From the NCBI GenBank assembly GCA_964429135.1, contig CAYSAU010000015.1, positions 18,931 to 82,930 of the forward strand: DNA of 64,000 bases, given 5' to 3'. The DNA comes from CAZSDU01 sp964429135 (lineage in GTDB: Bacteria > Bacteroidota > Bacteroidia > Bacteroidales > FEN-979). Positions within the stretch are counted from its first letter, which is position 1, and each line of letters begins with the position of its first letter. The notes under the pieces were generated by a model. The model searched no databases and was not told the origin of the DNA. It was given only the letters and a program-made list of their open reading frames with translations. The translations under genes and the position numbers were made by a program. This document shows positions 1 through 9,287 of this stretch, piece after piece.

Positions 1-418
1 TTGAAAGGGTTTCTTCCCTTGACGCCAGATTTGGTTCACAGAAAGTGATGTTGCCGCCATATTCCTTTACGGCAGCAGTTTTGATTTTTGAGGAATTCGA
101 AGGCATCACAATATAGGCTCTGGTCTTTGCCAGTAATGCTGCCCAGGACAAGGCCTGAGCATGGTTTCCTGAGGAATGTGTGGCCACTCCTTTCTGGATG
201 ATTCCTTGATCAAGTAAAAGTACTGCATTCGAAGCTCCTCTTGCTTTGAATGCCCCGACTTTCTGAAAATTCTCACATTTGAAAAAAAACCTGGCGTGAA
301 AGAGGCGGTCGATCGTGGATGAAGTGATTACAGGGGTATGATTGATAAAGGGTTTGATGCGCTTTGCTGCATTGACAATGTCGGATTTTTCTGGATATGC
401 AATGTTGTCGGAGATCAT
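1..418 (-). CDS. Threonine dehydratase / serine racemase-like PLP enzyme (partial)
   Basis: The start lies inside the window and the 3' end is cut off at base 1, leaving about 139 N-terminal residues. The protein is a fold-type II pyridoxal-phosphate enzyme. The motif KVGAFKARGA carries the Schiff-base lysine (about residue 58), and SSGNHAQALSWAA (about residue 80) is the phosphate/substrate loop of the serine/threonine dehydratase group. Such enzymes deaminate threonine or serine to 2-oxo acids, or racemise serine. The ATG overlaps the stop codon of the preceding phosphatase gene (ATGA), so the two are probably cotranscribed with dnaA upstream. The missing C-terminus, where an ACT regulatory domain would sit in biosynthetic IlvA, prevents choosing between catabolic dehydratase and racemase. 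Confidence 0.85.
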   Translation of the reverse strand, partial: MISDNIAYPEKSDIVNAAKRIKPFINHTPVITSSTIDRLFHARFFFKCENFQKVGAFKARGASNAVLLLDQGIIQKGVATHSSGNHAQALSWAALLAKTRAYIVMPSNSSKIKTAAVKEYGGNITFCEPNLASREETLS

Positions 419-888
419 AAAACGTTTCTTGCAAAGTTGAGTTTGATAATACCTTCACAAGCAGTATCCAGCATATGAAAAACATGTTCAAAAGCATTGA
501 GGTCGTCATACCAGGGATCAGGAACAGGGAGGTTGGATTCAGGGTAAACGGAATTCATAACATAATCCACCTTCATGAGGTCACGTTTTTCGCTTACCAT
601 ATTCATAATTTTATGGTAATGAGTGTCGTCCATGACAAAGATGTGAGTAAAACGCTCCACATCCAATTTGGTAAAAAGCCTGGCCCTGTGCCGGCTGATA
701 TCAATCCCGTATGTTTTTGAAATGGTAATGGCACGACTGTCGGGAGGATCTCCAGCATGAAAAGATTCAAAACCGCATGAATCAACTTCTGCGGCAATAT
801 TCAAGCGCGAGAGTTTTTCTTTTAAAATACCTTCAGCCATTGGCGACCGGCATATGTTTCCGGTGCATACAAAAAGAATCTTTTTCAA
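415..888 (-). CDS. Low-molecular-weight protein tyrosine phosphatase
   Basis: This is a 157-residue cytoplasmic phosphatase of the usual family length. The P-loop CTGNICRS lies at residues 8-15 (nucleophile Cys8, Arg14), and the general-acid aspartate is in DPWYDD near the C-terminus. The family dephosphorylates phosphotyrosine proteins or low-molecular substrates. I place the start at a TTG, 16 bases after the dnaA stop, because it puts the beta-strand KKILFVC at the N-terminus as in the family; the open frame continues about 40 codons upstream into dnaA but that extension has no family counterpart. A dnaA-phosphatase pair in this order is common in Bacteroidota. The substrate cannot be told from sequence. 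Confidence 0.88.
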   Translation of the reverse strand: MKKILFVCTGNICRSPMAEGILKEKLSRLNIAAEVDSCGFESFHAGDPPDSRAITISKTYGIDISRHRARLFTKLDVERFTHIFVMDDTHYHKIMNMVSEKRDLMKVDYVMNSVYPESNLPVPDPWYDDLNAFEHVFHMLDTACEGIIKLNFARNVL

Positions 889-904
889 AGCCTGACAGGA
901 CTTG

Positions 905-2341
905 TTATAATTTAATACGTTTATCCAGTTCTTCAACAAACTGCCGGAATTGTTTGTCGGTTTCCACAAGGTTATTAACCGTTCTGCAGGCATGGAGTAC
1001 AGTGGCATGATCTTTATTGCCGCAATGCAACCCTATACTGGCTAAAGAAGCCTTAGTGTGTTTTTTTGAGAAGTACATGGAAAGCTGGCGTGCCTGAACA
1101 ATTTCCCTTTTCCGGGTTTTCGAATGGATCATTTCCACAGGGATATTGAAATAATCACAGACTACTTTCTGGATATAATCGATAGATATTTCGCGGGAGG
1201 TATTTTTAACAAATTTATCGATCATCTGCTTGGCCAGCTCCAGTGTGATGGTCTTTTTGTTAAGCGATGACTGGGCCAGGAGGGAAATAAGAGCCCCTTC
1301 CAGCTCGCGGATATTGGTATTGATGCTATAGGCGAGATATTCAACCACTTCGGGAGGGATTTGTATCCCGTCATTGTATAGTTTTTTATGCAGGATCGCA
1401 ATTCTGGTTTCCAAATCGGGGACCTGAAGATCAGCAGATAAACCCCATTTAAACCGTGATAACAACCTGGGTTCAATGCCTTTCATCTCAACCGGGGGTT
1501 TGTCGGCAGTCAGTACGATCTGGTTGCTTTTCTGATGGAGATGATTGAAGATATGAAAGAAAACATCCTGGGTTTTTTCTTTGCCGGCCAGATTATGAAT
1601 ATCATCAATGATGAGTACGTCAATCATCTGGTAAAAATGGATGAAATCGTTTTGGTTATTATTCCTTACAGAGTCAATGAACTGGTTGATGAATTGATCG
1701 GTCGTGACATAGAGAACCGTTTTATCGGGAAAATTATTTTTAACATGAAGTCCGATAGAATGGGAAAGATGAGTTTTCCCTAATCCGGTATGACTATAAA
1801 TCAATAAAGGGTTGAACGCAGTCTTTCCGGGATTGTTTGCTACCGCGAATCCTGCAGAACGTGCCAGGCGGTTACAATCGCCTTCCACGAAATTATCAAA
1901 AGAGTAACTCTCAATTAACTGGGAATTTACTTTGATTTTCTTTAATCCGGGGATGATAAAAGGATTGGGTATTTCTTTGGAAGCTCCTCTGTTTAAATCA
2001 ATAGGCATAGAAACAGGGGGATTTGAAGTTGCTTTTTTTTCACCAGTGGGAATGTTGATGGTATAAGGCCCAGGCTCCTGATCGGAATTATCAACAATAA
2101 TAGAATACTCTAAGCGGCCGTCTGAACCCAATTCCTTTTTAATGGTCTTTTTCAACAACGTGACATAATGTTCCTCAAGCCATTCATAGAAAAACTGACT
2201 GGGAACCTGTATCGTCAACACCTTTTCTTTAAGTCTGACCGGCCGGATCGGAAGAAACCAGGTTTTGAAGCTTTGATAGTTGATGTTGTCCTTAATAACT
2301 TTGAGGCAGTTTTCCCAAACTTCTATTGCTTTTTTTTCCAT
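905..2341 (-). CDS. dnaA: Chromosomal replication initiator DnaA
   Basis: DnaA binds DnaA boxes at oriC, melts the origin and recruits the helicase. The 478-residue protein has the normal domain order: domain I (about 1-85), a short linker, AAA+ domain III with Walker A HTGLGKTH (about 184-191) and Walker B VLIIDD (about 242-247), and the C-terminal DNA-binding domain IV with the signature GNKDHATVLHACR (about 441-453). The ATG follows an AT-rich gene-free region of about 355 bases. It is followed at 16 bases by the tyrosine phosphatase gene on the same strand. Confidence 0.97.
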   Translation of the reverse strand: MEKKAIEVWENCLKVIKDNINYQSFKTWFLPIRPVRLKEKVLTIQVPSQFFYEWLEEHYVTLLKKTIKKELGSDGRLEYSIIVDNSDQEPGPYTINIPTGEKKATSNPPVSMPIDLNRGASKEIPNPFIIPGLKKIKVNSQLIESYSFDNFVEGDCNRLARSAGFAVANNPGKTAFNPLLIYSHTGLGKTHLSHSIGLHVKNNFPDKTVLYVTTDQFINQFIDSVRNNNQNDFIHFYQMIDVLIIDDIHNLAGKEKTQDVFFHIFNHLHQKSNQIVLTADKPPVEMKGIEPRLLSRFKWGLSADLQVPDLETRIAILHKKLYNDGIQIPPEVVEYLAYSINTNIRELEGALISLLAQSSLNKKTITLELAKQMIDKFVKNTSREISIDYIQKVVCDYFNIPVEMIHSKTRKREIVQARQLSMYFSKKHTKASLASIGLHCGNKDHATVLHACRTVNNLVETDKQFRQFVEELDKRIKL

Positions 2342-2696
2342 TAACAGAACGACCTTGAAAGATTAAACAGAGCCAATATTAAAAAATGATTATCAAGGTT
2401 TTGATTTATGTCCGCAAGCCATAAACCAGGGCCAGAAAGAATGCTTGATTTAATTAACAAATTTTAGAAAAAAAAGTTTATAAAAAAAATTATTTATCCT
2501 TGATTTATAAGAAAAAAACACTATAAAAATTCAATTTTCTTCATTTATTTAACTCCTGGATTTGCTTATTGACCATTATTTCAGAGCATTGCTATGTAAT
2601 CATATCATTTTTTAGTTACTATTTATAATTCCTCTAAATTTCATGTTCATTATGATCCAGATAGTTAGCAATTCTAAACTTGTTTTGTATTCAAAA
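2342..2696. other. AT-rich gene-free region upstream of dnaA
   Basis: This stretch holds no plausible coding sequence. It is strongly AT-rich around 2450-2660 with A/T runs, a composition suited to a dnaA leader or a duplex-unwinding element. I found only poor matches to the DnaA box, for example TTATCCTTG at about 2495, and no cluster of boxes, so an origin is not supported. No clear TAnnTTTG element was found for dnaA. It must contain the dnaA promoter and the 3' end of the minus-strand gene's upstream neighbour region. Confidence 0.4.
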
Positions 2697-3308
2697 TCAT
2701 GGCATTGTATTGATTATTAGTCCGTTTAAAATGTTCAACCTCGATTTTACCTCTTCTGTTCTGCTTTTGAAGACTGAGAAATGGATGTTACATCGGTCTT
2801 CAGCAGGCAATATTTTGATTTTTGCATCTTCATCTTTTAAAATATGCATCACTTCGTTCATTAATGGGTAGGGGAACTGAATGAAGAGGTCCTCCCATAA
2901 GTGCCTGGTTACGATTTGGGCCTGCGCAAGGGCATCTTTCGCAGAAGTACGGTAAGCATTGATAAGACCAGGGATTCCCAGCTTTTTACCTCCAAAATAG
3001 CGGATTACAACAATCAACAGGTCTGTAAGATTGTTCGATAGGATTTGACTATAAATAGGTTTTCCAGCAGAGCCTGGGGGCTCCCCGTCATCATTGACAC
3101 GGTATACCGGATGCTCATGACCTATGCGGTAGGCATAACAGAAATGATTGGCATCGTGATATTTTTTTCGAAGATACTCCAGCCTGTTCCTGATTTCTGA
3201 CTCATGACTTACCGGATAAGCAATGGCAATGAATTTACTGGCTCTTTCACGATAACTTCCACTGGATTCGCCGGCAATGGTTAGATAGGAGTCAGAAACA
3301 TTTATCAT
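2697..3308 (-). CDS. IMPACT/YigZ family protein
   Basis: The 203-residue protein belongs to the UPF0029/IMPACT family. Its hallmarks are NDDGEPPGSAGKPI (about residues 73-86) and VVIRYFGGKKLGIPGL (about 99-114), which form the conserved IMPACT N-domain, followed by the C-terminal ferredoxin-like domain found in bacterial YigZ. Eukaryotic IMPACT modulates the Gcn2 translation-control kinase; the bacterial role is unsettled, with nucleic-acid binding suggested by the fold. It is transcribed divergently from prmC with a 50-base gap. Confidence 0.9.
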   Translation of the reverse strand: MINVSDSYLTIAGESSGSYRERASKFIAIAYPVSHESEIRNRLEYLRKKYHDANHFCYAYRIGHEHPVYRVNDDGEPPGSAGKPIYSQILSNNLTDLLIVVIRYFGGKKLGIPGLINAYRTSAKDALAQAQIVTRHLWEDLFIQFPYPLMNEVMHILKDEDAKIKILPAEDRCNIHFSVFKSRTEEVKSRLNILNGLIINTMP

Positions 3309-3358
3309 GTCAGCTAAATTACTTTTATTTTTAATTTAGAGGCATTCATTTCCTCCTT

Positions 3359-4261
3359 GTGACTGTAAAAAATATTATCGAAACATTTAGATTTCAACTT
3401 ACTTCCATTTATGAGGAAAGGGAGGTCAGGCAGTTTGTTTATTTACTCTTCGAAACCTATCTTTCCTGGACAAAAATCCAATTAAATACAGCTTTGGATA
3501 CAGTATTGCCAGATGAACAATCTGCCTTTTTCCTCCATGCTCTGGAAGAACTAAAAACCCACAAACCCATACAATATATCATCTCGAAAACCTGGTTCAA
3601 TGGGCATGAATACTTCCTTTCCCCGGATGTGCTCATTCCACGCCAGGAAACGGAAGAGCTTTGTCTGTTGGTTTTTCACGATCAGATGAACAGCAAATAT
3701 CAGGATCTTTCCATACTCGACATCGGTACTGGATCAGGGATCATTGCCATTGACCTGAAGCTGAGGCTCCCTTATGCGCTGGTTACTGCCATAGATATTT
3801 CCGATAAATCACTTTCTGTGGCCAAACTTAATGCGGTTAAACATAACTGCAAGATTGACTTTCAACAATTTGACATCCTTGGTTACGACAGCATGGATGA
3901 AAGCAAAAAATTTGATGTAATCGTAAGTAATCCTCCGTATGTACTTGAATCAGAACGCGGTGTAATGCAGCACAATGTCATCGACTTTGAACCACCAGTG
4001 GCGCTGTTTGTCCCCGATCAGGATCCACTGATATTTTATAAGGCCATCTCTGATTTTGCCTTGAGACATCTGATAAGACCTGGGAACTTGTATCTTGAGA
4101 TCAATGAAAGGTTTGGAAATCCTATACGGACAATGCTTATGGGAAAAGGATTCGAGAAAGTGGAAGTCCTTAAAGATATCCATGGAAAAGACCGTTTGGT
4201 AAAAGCAGAAGTAAAACCCAGGTTCGATGATACTTCATACTGGTATGCCGATCTCAAATGA
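3359..4261 (+). CDS. prmC: Peptide chain release factor N5-glutamine methyltransferase
   Basis: PrmC methylates the glutamine of the GGQ motif in release factors RF1 and RF2, using S-adenosylmethionine. The 300-residue protein has an N-terminal helical domain, then the Rossmann methyltransferase fold with DIGTGSGIIAID (SAM motif I, about 121-132) and the substrate-binding NPPY at 191-194. The segment PIQYIISKTWFNG and IPRQETEEL before motif I are typical of this family. The start is a GTG; there is no in-frame ATG until about residue 110, and the GTG gives the normal family length. It is convergent with the DUF3298 gene with no spacer. Confidence 0.94.
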   Translation: MTVKNIIETFRFQLTSIYEEREVRQFVYLLFETYLSWTKIQLNTALDTVLPDEQSAFFLHALEELKTHKPIQYIISKTWFNGHEYFLSPDVLIPRQETEELCLLVFHDQMNSKYQDLSILDIGTGSGIIAIDLKLRLPYALVTAIDISDKSLSVAKLNAVKHNCKIDFQQFDILGYDSMDESKKFDVIVSNPPYVLESERGVMQHNVIDFEPPVALFVPDQDPLIFYKAISDFALRHLIRPGNLYLEINERFGNPIRTMLMGKGFEKVEVLKDIHGKDRLVKAEVKPRFDDTSYWYADLK

Positions 4262-5365
4262 TTACCTAACAATTCCTTTTAATTCAGAATAGCTCAGGAA
4301 AATGTCAGTCAACCCAAATGAATACGGGGCCAATTCGTAATGGTTATAAAAAAAACCCATTCCGTTTTTGGTGACATAAAAATTCTCATTGGGTTTGACT
4401 TCATCGGAAAAATATCCGGATTCGGTGAGTTTCTGGTCTGAGGATAATCCAATGATCTCTTTGAGTTTTTTGGTGAGCAGTGATATAAGCTCAATTTCTG
4501 TTCCAGGCATGATGACATCCTTAAGTTGAATTTTTTCACCATTTCTTAAATCTATGGAATAGTAATCATGTGTTTCAAGTCCATGGGCCCCACCGGTAAA
4601 TGCATATGTCAGAATATAATAGGTCAGCAGATATTGATCATTATTGGTAATATGAATAAACTTTGAAAGTTCCCAGTTAAAATTCCCCCCATCAGGATGC
4701 TCCTTGAATATTTGTTCGTTGCTTTCAATATAATTGTTGAAAAACACTTCTTTCATTTCTTTAATCATTTCCTCCGAAGTAGACTTGGTGCTATGGCCAA
4801 AATAGGATTGCAGCATCATGCCTCTCAAGGTGTCGGATAAGACGGTATTGCTCGACTCACCGGGTAGTAAAATCAGAAGATCAATGCTTGCCTGAGGAGA
4901 TTTGGGTTTCTTGACAAGATGTCTAACTGATTTTTCATGGTAAAGGTTAAATTGGACTGAACCTTCAGCATATTTCTCATAGAATTTAAACGGGATTTTT
5001 TCCTTTTTCACGGTTTCCCAACTTCCGCTGATGGTATTGCTGTTAAGAAATTTTCCGGAAAAGACATTGCCTTCTTCTGAAGAAACCTCTTTCATACGAA
5101 AATGATCAGCATTGATCATTTTGCCCGAAAGTTGTTTACTCTGCCCATAAAAAATGTGATGTTCTGCTTGATTATCGGAGAAAAATGAATAAGTTAAATC
5201 ACCATATAAACTGTCGTTTATCTTGATCAAATCCAGCGTGGCCTGAATCTTTTCCCCCAGGGTGCCGCTAAAATGAAAATAACCTTGCCGGGGAAGGGTG
5301 TTCTGTGCAATTGTTGTGGCAGGAAAGGTCAATGCGAAAAGGCAGAGAAGGATAATTTTTTTCAT
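4262..5365 (-). CDS. Secreted DUF3298-type protein
   Basis: The 367-residue protein has a cleavable signal peptide (MKKIILLCLFALTFPATTIAQ) and so acts in the periplasm or at the surface. The C-terminal third, with YAFTGGAHGLETHDYYSIDL, matches the DUF3298 domain seen in RsiV-like and lysozyme-binding proteins; a DUF4163-like region precedes it. The N-terminal 150 residues look like a beta-rich domain reporting on turnover such as FHFSGTLGEKIQATL. No catalytic residues are evident and no function is assigned. It sits 11 bases downstream of yggS and is probably cotranscribed with it. Confidence 0.8.
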   Translation of the reverse strand: MKKIILLCLFALTFPATTIAQNTLPRQGYFHFSGTLGEKIQATLDLIKINDSLYGDLTYSFFSDNQAEHHIFYGQSKQLSGKMINADHFRMKEVSSEEGNVFSGKFLNSNTISGSWETVKKEKIPFKFYEKYAEGSVQFNLYHEKSVRHLVKKPKSPQASIDLLILLPGESSNTVLSDTLRGMMLQSYFGHSTKSTSEEMIKEMKEVFFNNYIESNEQIFKEHPDGGNFNWELSKFIHITNNDQYLLTYYILTYAFTGGAHGLETHDYYSIDLRNGEKIQLKDVIMPGTEIELISLLTKKLKEIIGLSSDQKLTESGYFSDEVKPNENFYVTKNGMGFFYNHYELAPYSFGLTDIFLSYSELKGIVR

Positions 5366-5376
5366 ACTTCAGGATA

Positions 5377-6048
5377 TTAAAGCCAGGTTTTTTCTCCGAA
5401 TAATTTAGTGCCAATCCGGATCATGGTACTACCTTCCTCAATGGCAAAAAGATAATCATCAGACATTCCCATTGAAATTTCACAAAAATCGTCATTATCC
5501 TTGAAATAGTTCGCCTTGAGCATTGAAAAATAATGTCTGAGTAACTGAAATTCCTTTCTGATCCGAGCAGCATGGTCAGTGAATGATGCCATGCCCATAA
5601 CACCTGAAATGCAGATGCTGTGCAGGGAATGAAATAGGGGAGATTCCAGTAAGGCTTTTGCCTCCTCCATATTCATCCCGAATTTTGTCTCTTCACAGGC
5701 GATATGAAACTGAAGTAAACAAGGAATGATGCGACCCGATTTGATCCCTTCTTTATTGATTTCATGTAATAGCTTCACGCTGTCAACACTCTGGATCATA
5801 GAAATAAAAGAAGAGACATACTTCACTTTATTGGTTTGCAAATGACCGAGTAAATGCCATTCGATATCTTTCGGCAGTTCGTGATATTTCTTCACAAGTT
5901 CCTGAACCTTGTTTTCCCCGAATTGCTTTTGTCCGGCCTGGTAAGCAGCAAGAATTTCCTTGCTGCTTCTGTTCTTGGAAACAGCAATAAGCTTTATATG
6001 ATCCCCGATTTCCGCTTTGATGCGTTGAATATTTTCTGAAACTTCCAT
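5377..6048 (-). CDS. yggS: YggS-family PLP homeostasis protein
   Basis: The 223-residue, single-domain TIM-barrel protein binds pyridoxal phosphate and maintains its homeostasis without a known enzymatic reaction. The PLP lysine is in IAVSKNRS (Lys25), and the C-terminal phosphate-binding signature is SMGMSDDYLFAIEEGST followed by MIRIGTKLFG. Length and motif order are normal for the family. A minus-strand promoter element lies about 25 bases upstream of the ATG. Confidence 0.94.
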   Translation of the reverse strand: MEVSENIQRIKAEIGDHIKLIAVSKNRSSKEILAAYQAGQKQFGENKVQELVKKYHELPKDIEWHLLGHLQTNKVKYVSSFISMIQSVDSVKLLHEINKEGIKSGRIIPCLLQFHIACEETKFGMNMEEAKALLESPLFHSLHSICISGVMGMASFTDHAARIRKEFQLLRHYFSMLKANYFKDNDDFCEISMGMSDDYLFAIEEGSTMIRIGTKLFGEKTWL

Positions 6049-6071
6049 TTATGTTATCCGATGGAAACGGA

Positions 6072-6079
6072 CAAATATA
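6072..6079 (-). promoter_or_regulatory. Promoter -7 element for yggS
   Basis: On the minus strand the sequence reads TATATTTG, a full match to the Bacteroidota -7 consensus TAnnTTTG, about 24 bases before the yggS ATG. No good -33 TTTG was found at the expected distance. It is back to back with the promoter at 6084-6114. Confidence 0.5.
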
Positions 6080-6083
6080 CAAA

Positions 6084-6114
6084 TTGTAAGGTTATTCTTT
6101 AAACCTTACCTTTG
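6084..6114 (+). promoter_or_regulatory. Promoter of the sulfatase-fold membrane gene
   Basis: TACCTTTG at 6107-6114 matches the -7 consensus and a TTG at 6084-6086 lies 20 bases upstream, a normal -33 spacing. Transcription should begin near 6120, which rules out the TTG start at 6112 of the longest reading frame. Confidence 0.65.
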
Positions 6115-6120
6115 CAGTTT

Positions 6121-7986
6121 ATGGTTGTTATGAAAAGAATTCTGCTTGCTTTTACCAGGCAAATTGTATTCTGGATTTTGTTTTTCAACTTAACCCGCCT
6201 GGTATTCCTGATTTACTATCTTAAAATCATATGGGTCGAAAAAATCGGTCTGGATGAATTGGCAGGCGTTTTTTTGTACTCTTTTAAGCTTGATCTGGCA
6301 ACTACCTGTTATATTCTGTTACTGCCATTTCTTTTATTTGTTATACAAACCTTTCACCAACGGAATTGGTTGGTGGTAGTGAATAAAATTTATGCCAGCC
6401 TGGTCATTGTCATCTATAGCCTGACCGCAACAGCTGAGATGGGGATTTACGCCGAATGGAAAACAAAACTTACGTATAAGGTCATCAATTACCTTAGGCA
6501 TCCATCAGAAATATACAATTCTGCGGAAACCGGGACTTTCTTTATTTTGGTTTTTATCTTTTTAATTCTTTCATTTTCAGGAATTTATGTTTATTTCCGA
6601 TGGGTTTCTATGAAAATTTCTCCGGGAAAAATTACCTGGTATGCCAAAATTCCCTTTATTATTCTGACTCCCATTATTTTATTTTTAGGTATGAGAGGCG
6701 GATTTCAGCAAATTCCTATCAATCAAAGTCAATCATACTTTTCGGGTTATAATATCCTGAATATTTCATCTGTCAATAATCTTTTCAATTTGTACATCAG
6801 CATCTTTGAAAATCTGAAAAACTTCAATGATAATCCATATGTGTTTATGGAGGCTGCAAAAGCCAAATTGATTATCGAAAAGATTTATCAAGTACCGAAA
6901 GATACCAGTATTTCAATTCTCACTACAACAAGGCCGAATATGGTTCTATTGATCCTGGAAAGCTGGTCAGCGGATCTGATCGAATCCCTGGGGGGAAAGC
7001 CAGGAATTACACCGGAATTCAAAAAGCTGGAGAAAAACGGGATTTTATTTGACCAGATTTATGCTTCTGGCTCCCGTTCAGAACAGGGGATGGCATCCAT
7101 TTTCAGTGGCTTCCCATCCCATCCCGTTAGTTCAATCACGGTTCAGCCTGATAAATTTGTTAAACTGCCCAGTCTTGTTAGTGTCTTGAAAGCACAGGGT
7201 TATTCAACTTCCTTTTATTTTGGAGGACAACTGATCTACGGGAACATAAAAAGTTACATGATCTTCAATGGTTTTGACCGAATCATGGAAGGAAAGGATT
7301 TTCCTAAAACCATCCCCAGGGGTAAACTTGGAATCCATGATGAATTCACCCTTAGCTTTATGTTGAAAGACCTGGATAAAATGAAGCAGCCATTTTTTTC
7401 TTCATTGTTTACACTCAGTACACATTCTCCCTGGGACCAGCCTTTTCCTAAACCGTTGACATGGGGAGATAATGAAAGGGAATACATTAATGCAGCATAT
7501 TACACAGATCACACCCTCGGTGAGTTTTTTAGACATGCAAAATCCAGGTCATGGTTCAACAATACCCTTTTTATTATTGTAGCCGACCATAGTCATAATT
7601 CTTATTATAACTGGCATCCGAACACCCGGGAATATCATAGAATCCCGCTTTTATTTTATGGGAATGTGATCAAGGATGAATTTCAGGGGATAAAATGGCA
7701 TAAACTTGGAAATCAGCATGACATGGCAGCCACTTTACTTGGACAACTGAACCTTTCCGGGAAATCATTTCATTTCAGTAAAAACCTTTTCAATCCCTAT
7801 GTTTCTGACTTCGCCTATTATACTACAGAAGACGGATTGGGCTGGATACGACAGGACGCTTATTTTACTTATGATAAAGGTCCGGATTTTTATTACTGGT
7901 GGACAAATCCCGATACGCCTGACAGCATCAAAACAGAAGGGAAAGCCTATCTTCAGGTTGTATTCAGTGAATACATGAATGATTAA
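6121..7986 (+). CDS. Membrane sulfatase/LTA-synthase-like phosphotransferase
   Basis: The protein (about 621 residues) has about five N-terminal transmembrane helices (to about residue 195) followed by a large extracytoplasmic alkaline-phosphatase/sulfatase-fold domain. Visible metal and nucleophile motifs are LLILESWSADL (about 278-288), YASGSRSEQGMASIFSGFP with the presumed Ser nucleophile, and VADHSHN for the distal metal site. This architecture is that of lipoteichoic-acid synthase and phosphoglycerol/phosphoethanolamine transferases; in Bacteroidota the substrate is usually unknown. The ATG at 6130 is an equally good start, since the promoter at 6107-6114 leaves almost no leader for 6121. 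It is a single-gene unit, convergent with the DUF1015 gene. Confidence 0.88.
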   Translation: MVVMKRILLAFTRQIVFWILFFNLTRLVFLIYYLKIIWVEKIGLDELAGVFLYSFKLDLATTCYILLLPFLLFVIQTFHQRNWLVVVNKIYASLVIVIYSLTATAEMGIYAEWKTKLTYKVINYLRHPSEIYNSAETGTFFILVFIFLILSFSGIYVYFRWVSMKISPGKITWYAKIPFIILTPIILFLGMRGGFQQIPINQSQSYFSGYNILNISSVNNLFNLYISIFENLKNFNDNPYVFMEAAKAKLIIEKIYQVPKDTSISILTTTRPNMVLLILESWSADLIESLGGKPGITPEFKKLEKNGILFDQIYASGSRSEQGMASIFSGFPSHPVSSITVQPDKFVKLPSLVSVLKAQGYSTSFYFGGQLIYGNIKSYMIFNGFDRIMEGKDFPKTIPRGKLGIHDEFTLSFMLKDLDKMKQPFFSSLFTLSTHSPWDQPFPKPLTWGDNEREYINAAYYTDHTLGEFFRHAKSRSWFNNTLFIIVADHSHNSYYNWHPNTREYHRIPLLFYGNVIKDEFQGIKWHKLGNQHDMAATLLGQLNLSGKSFHFSKNLFNPYVSDFAYYTTEDGLGWIRQDAYFTYDKGPDFYYWWTNPDTPDSIKTEGKAYLQVVFSEYMND

Positions 7987-8003
7987 TGGCGGATTGCCTT
8001 AGA

Positions 8004-9251
8004 CTAATCGAGCTTGTGTATCACCAGACCTGATCTCAGTTTTGGCTCAAACCAGGTGGTTTTTGGTGGCATGATATTCCCAGAATCTGCAATATCGATG
8101 AGTTGTTTCATGGACACCGGATAAAGTGCGAAAGCAGCCTTCATCTCTCCGCTGTCAACCCTTTTAACCAGCTCTCCCAGGCCACGGATTCCCCCAACAA
8201 AATCAATCCTGTCTGAAGTCCTGAGATCTTTGATGTTCAAAATCTGATCCAGGACTAGACGGGAAAGAATCGTCACATCGAGTACTCCGATCGGATCCAA
8301 ATCATTGTAAGTGCCAGGTTTTGCCATAAGGGAATACCATTTCTCCTCGAGATACAAGCCGAAATTATGGAGTTGATCAGGTTTATATATGGTTTTACCC
8401 TTGCATTCAATCTCAAAGACAGTTTCCAGCTTTAGGATAAAATCTTCAGGGGTCAATCCATTCAGATCCCTGACCACCCGGTTGTAGTCAATGATGGATA
8501 GCTGGTTATCTGGAAAATGAACGGCAAGAAAATAATTGTATTCCTCTTTACCTGTATGTCCCGGATTATTCATCTTTTTCTCGTTCCCGACCAGGGCTGC
8601 AGCGGCTGTGCGATGATGACCATCAGCGACATAGGTAAAAGGGATACGGCTGAATAGCTCAATGAGCTTATGTATGATAAATTCATCGCGGATTACCCAG
8701 AACTGATGCCCCACTCCGTCTTGGGCAATAAAATCGTATGCCGCTGAATTTTTACTAACAAAGTCAGAAACAATGCGATCTATTTCAGGAATAGCAGGAT
8801 AAGTGAAAAAAACAGGCTCCATGTTGGCATTGGTGATGCGAACATGCTTCATCCGGTCTTCTTCTTTGTCTTTTCGGGTCAGTTCGTGTTTTTTTATGAT
8901 CCCTTTCATATAGTCATCAACAGCTGCACAGCCAACGATGCCATATTGGGTTTTCCCGTTCATGGTCTGAGCATAGATGTAGAGCATATCACATTCATCC
9001 TGTATAAGCCATCCGTTATTTTGAAACATTTCAAAATTTTCCCTGGCTTTATCATAAACAGCTTGAGCGTGGATATCAATATCTGCAGGAAGATCAATTT
9101 CAGGTTTAATGATATGGAGGAGAGAATAGGGATTCCCTTTTGATTCTGCTCTTGCTTCTTCCGAGTTCAGAACGTCATAAGGCCTTGAGGCGAGCTCTTT
9201 GGAGATTTCCTTAGGTGGTCTCAGGCCTTTGAAAGCTTTCAAAATAGCCAT
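8004..9251 (-). CDS. DUF1015 family protein
   Basis: The 415-residue cytoplasmic protein is a full-length DUF1015 member, recognised by the N-terminal KGLRPPKEISKELASRPYDV, the central YVADGHHRTAAA (a ParB/Srx-like helix with conserved DGHHR) and the C-terminal GGIRGLGELVKRVDSG. Family function is unproven; the DGHHR motif resembles nucleotide-binding sulfiredoxin/ParB folds. It is the last gene of the serC-serA operon, where DUF1015 genes often follow serA in Bacteroidota, so a link to serine or phosphoserine metabolism is an inference from neighbourhood. Confidence 0.88.
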   Translation of the reverse strand: MAILKAFKGLRPPKEISKELASRPYDVLNSEEARAESKGNPYSLLHIIKPEIDLPADIDIHAQAVYDKARENFEMFQNNGWLIQDECDMLYIYAQTMNGKTQYGIVGCAAVDDYMKGIIKKHELTRKDKEEDRMKHVRITNANMEPVFFTYPAIPEIDRIVSDFVSKNSAAYDFIAQDGVGHQFWVIRDEFIIHKLIELFSRIPFTYVADGHHRTAAAALVGNEKKMNNPGHTGKEEYNYFLAVHFPDNQLSIIDYNRVVRDLNGLTPEDFILKLETVFEIECKGKTIYKPDQLHNFGLYLEEKWYSLMAKPGTYNDLDPIGVLDVTILSRLVLDQILNIKDLRTSDRIDFVGGIRGLGELVKRVDSGEMKAAFALYPVSMKQLIDIADSGNIMPPKTTWFEPKLRSGLVIHKLD

Positions 9252-9287
9252 TTTTAATTTAATTTAAAAGTTAAGGTTACAGGGAGA

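Noticed and set aside
2342..2696. Replication origin
   Set aside because: Only weak single DnaA-box-like matches; no cluster and no evidence from skew within this window.
6112..6120. TTG start of the sulfatase gene
   Set aside because: It lies within the -7 element of the promoter and cannot be in the transcript.
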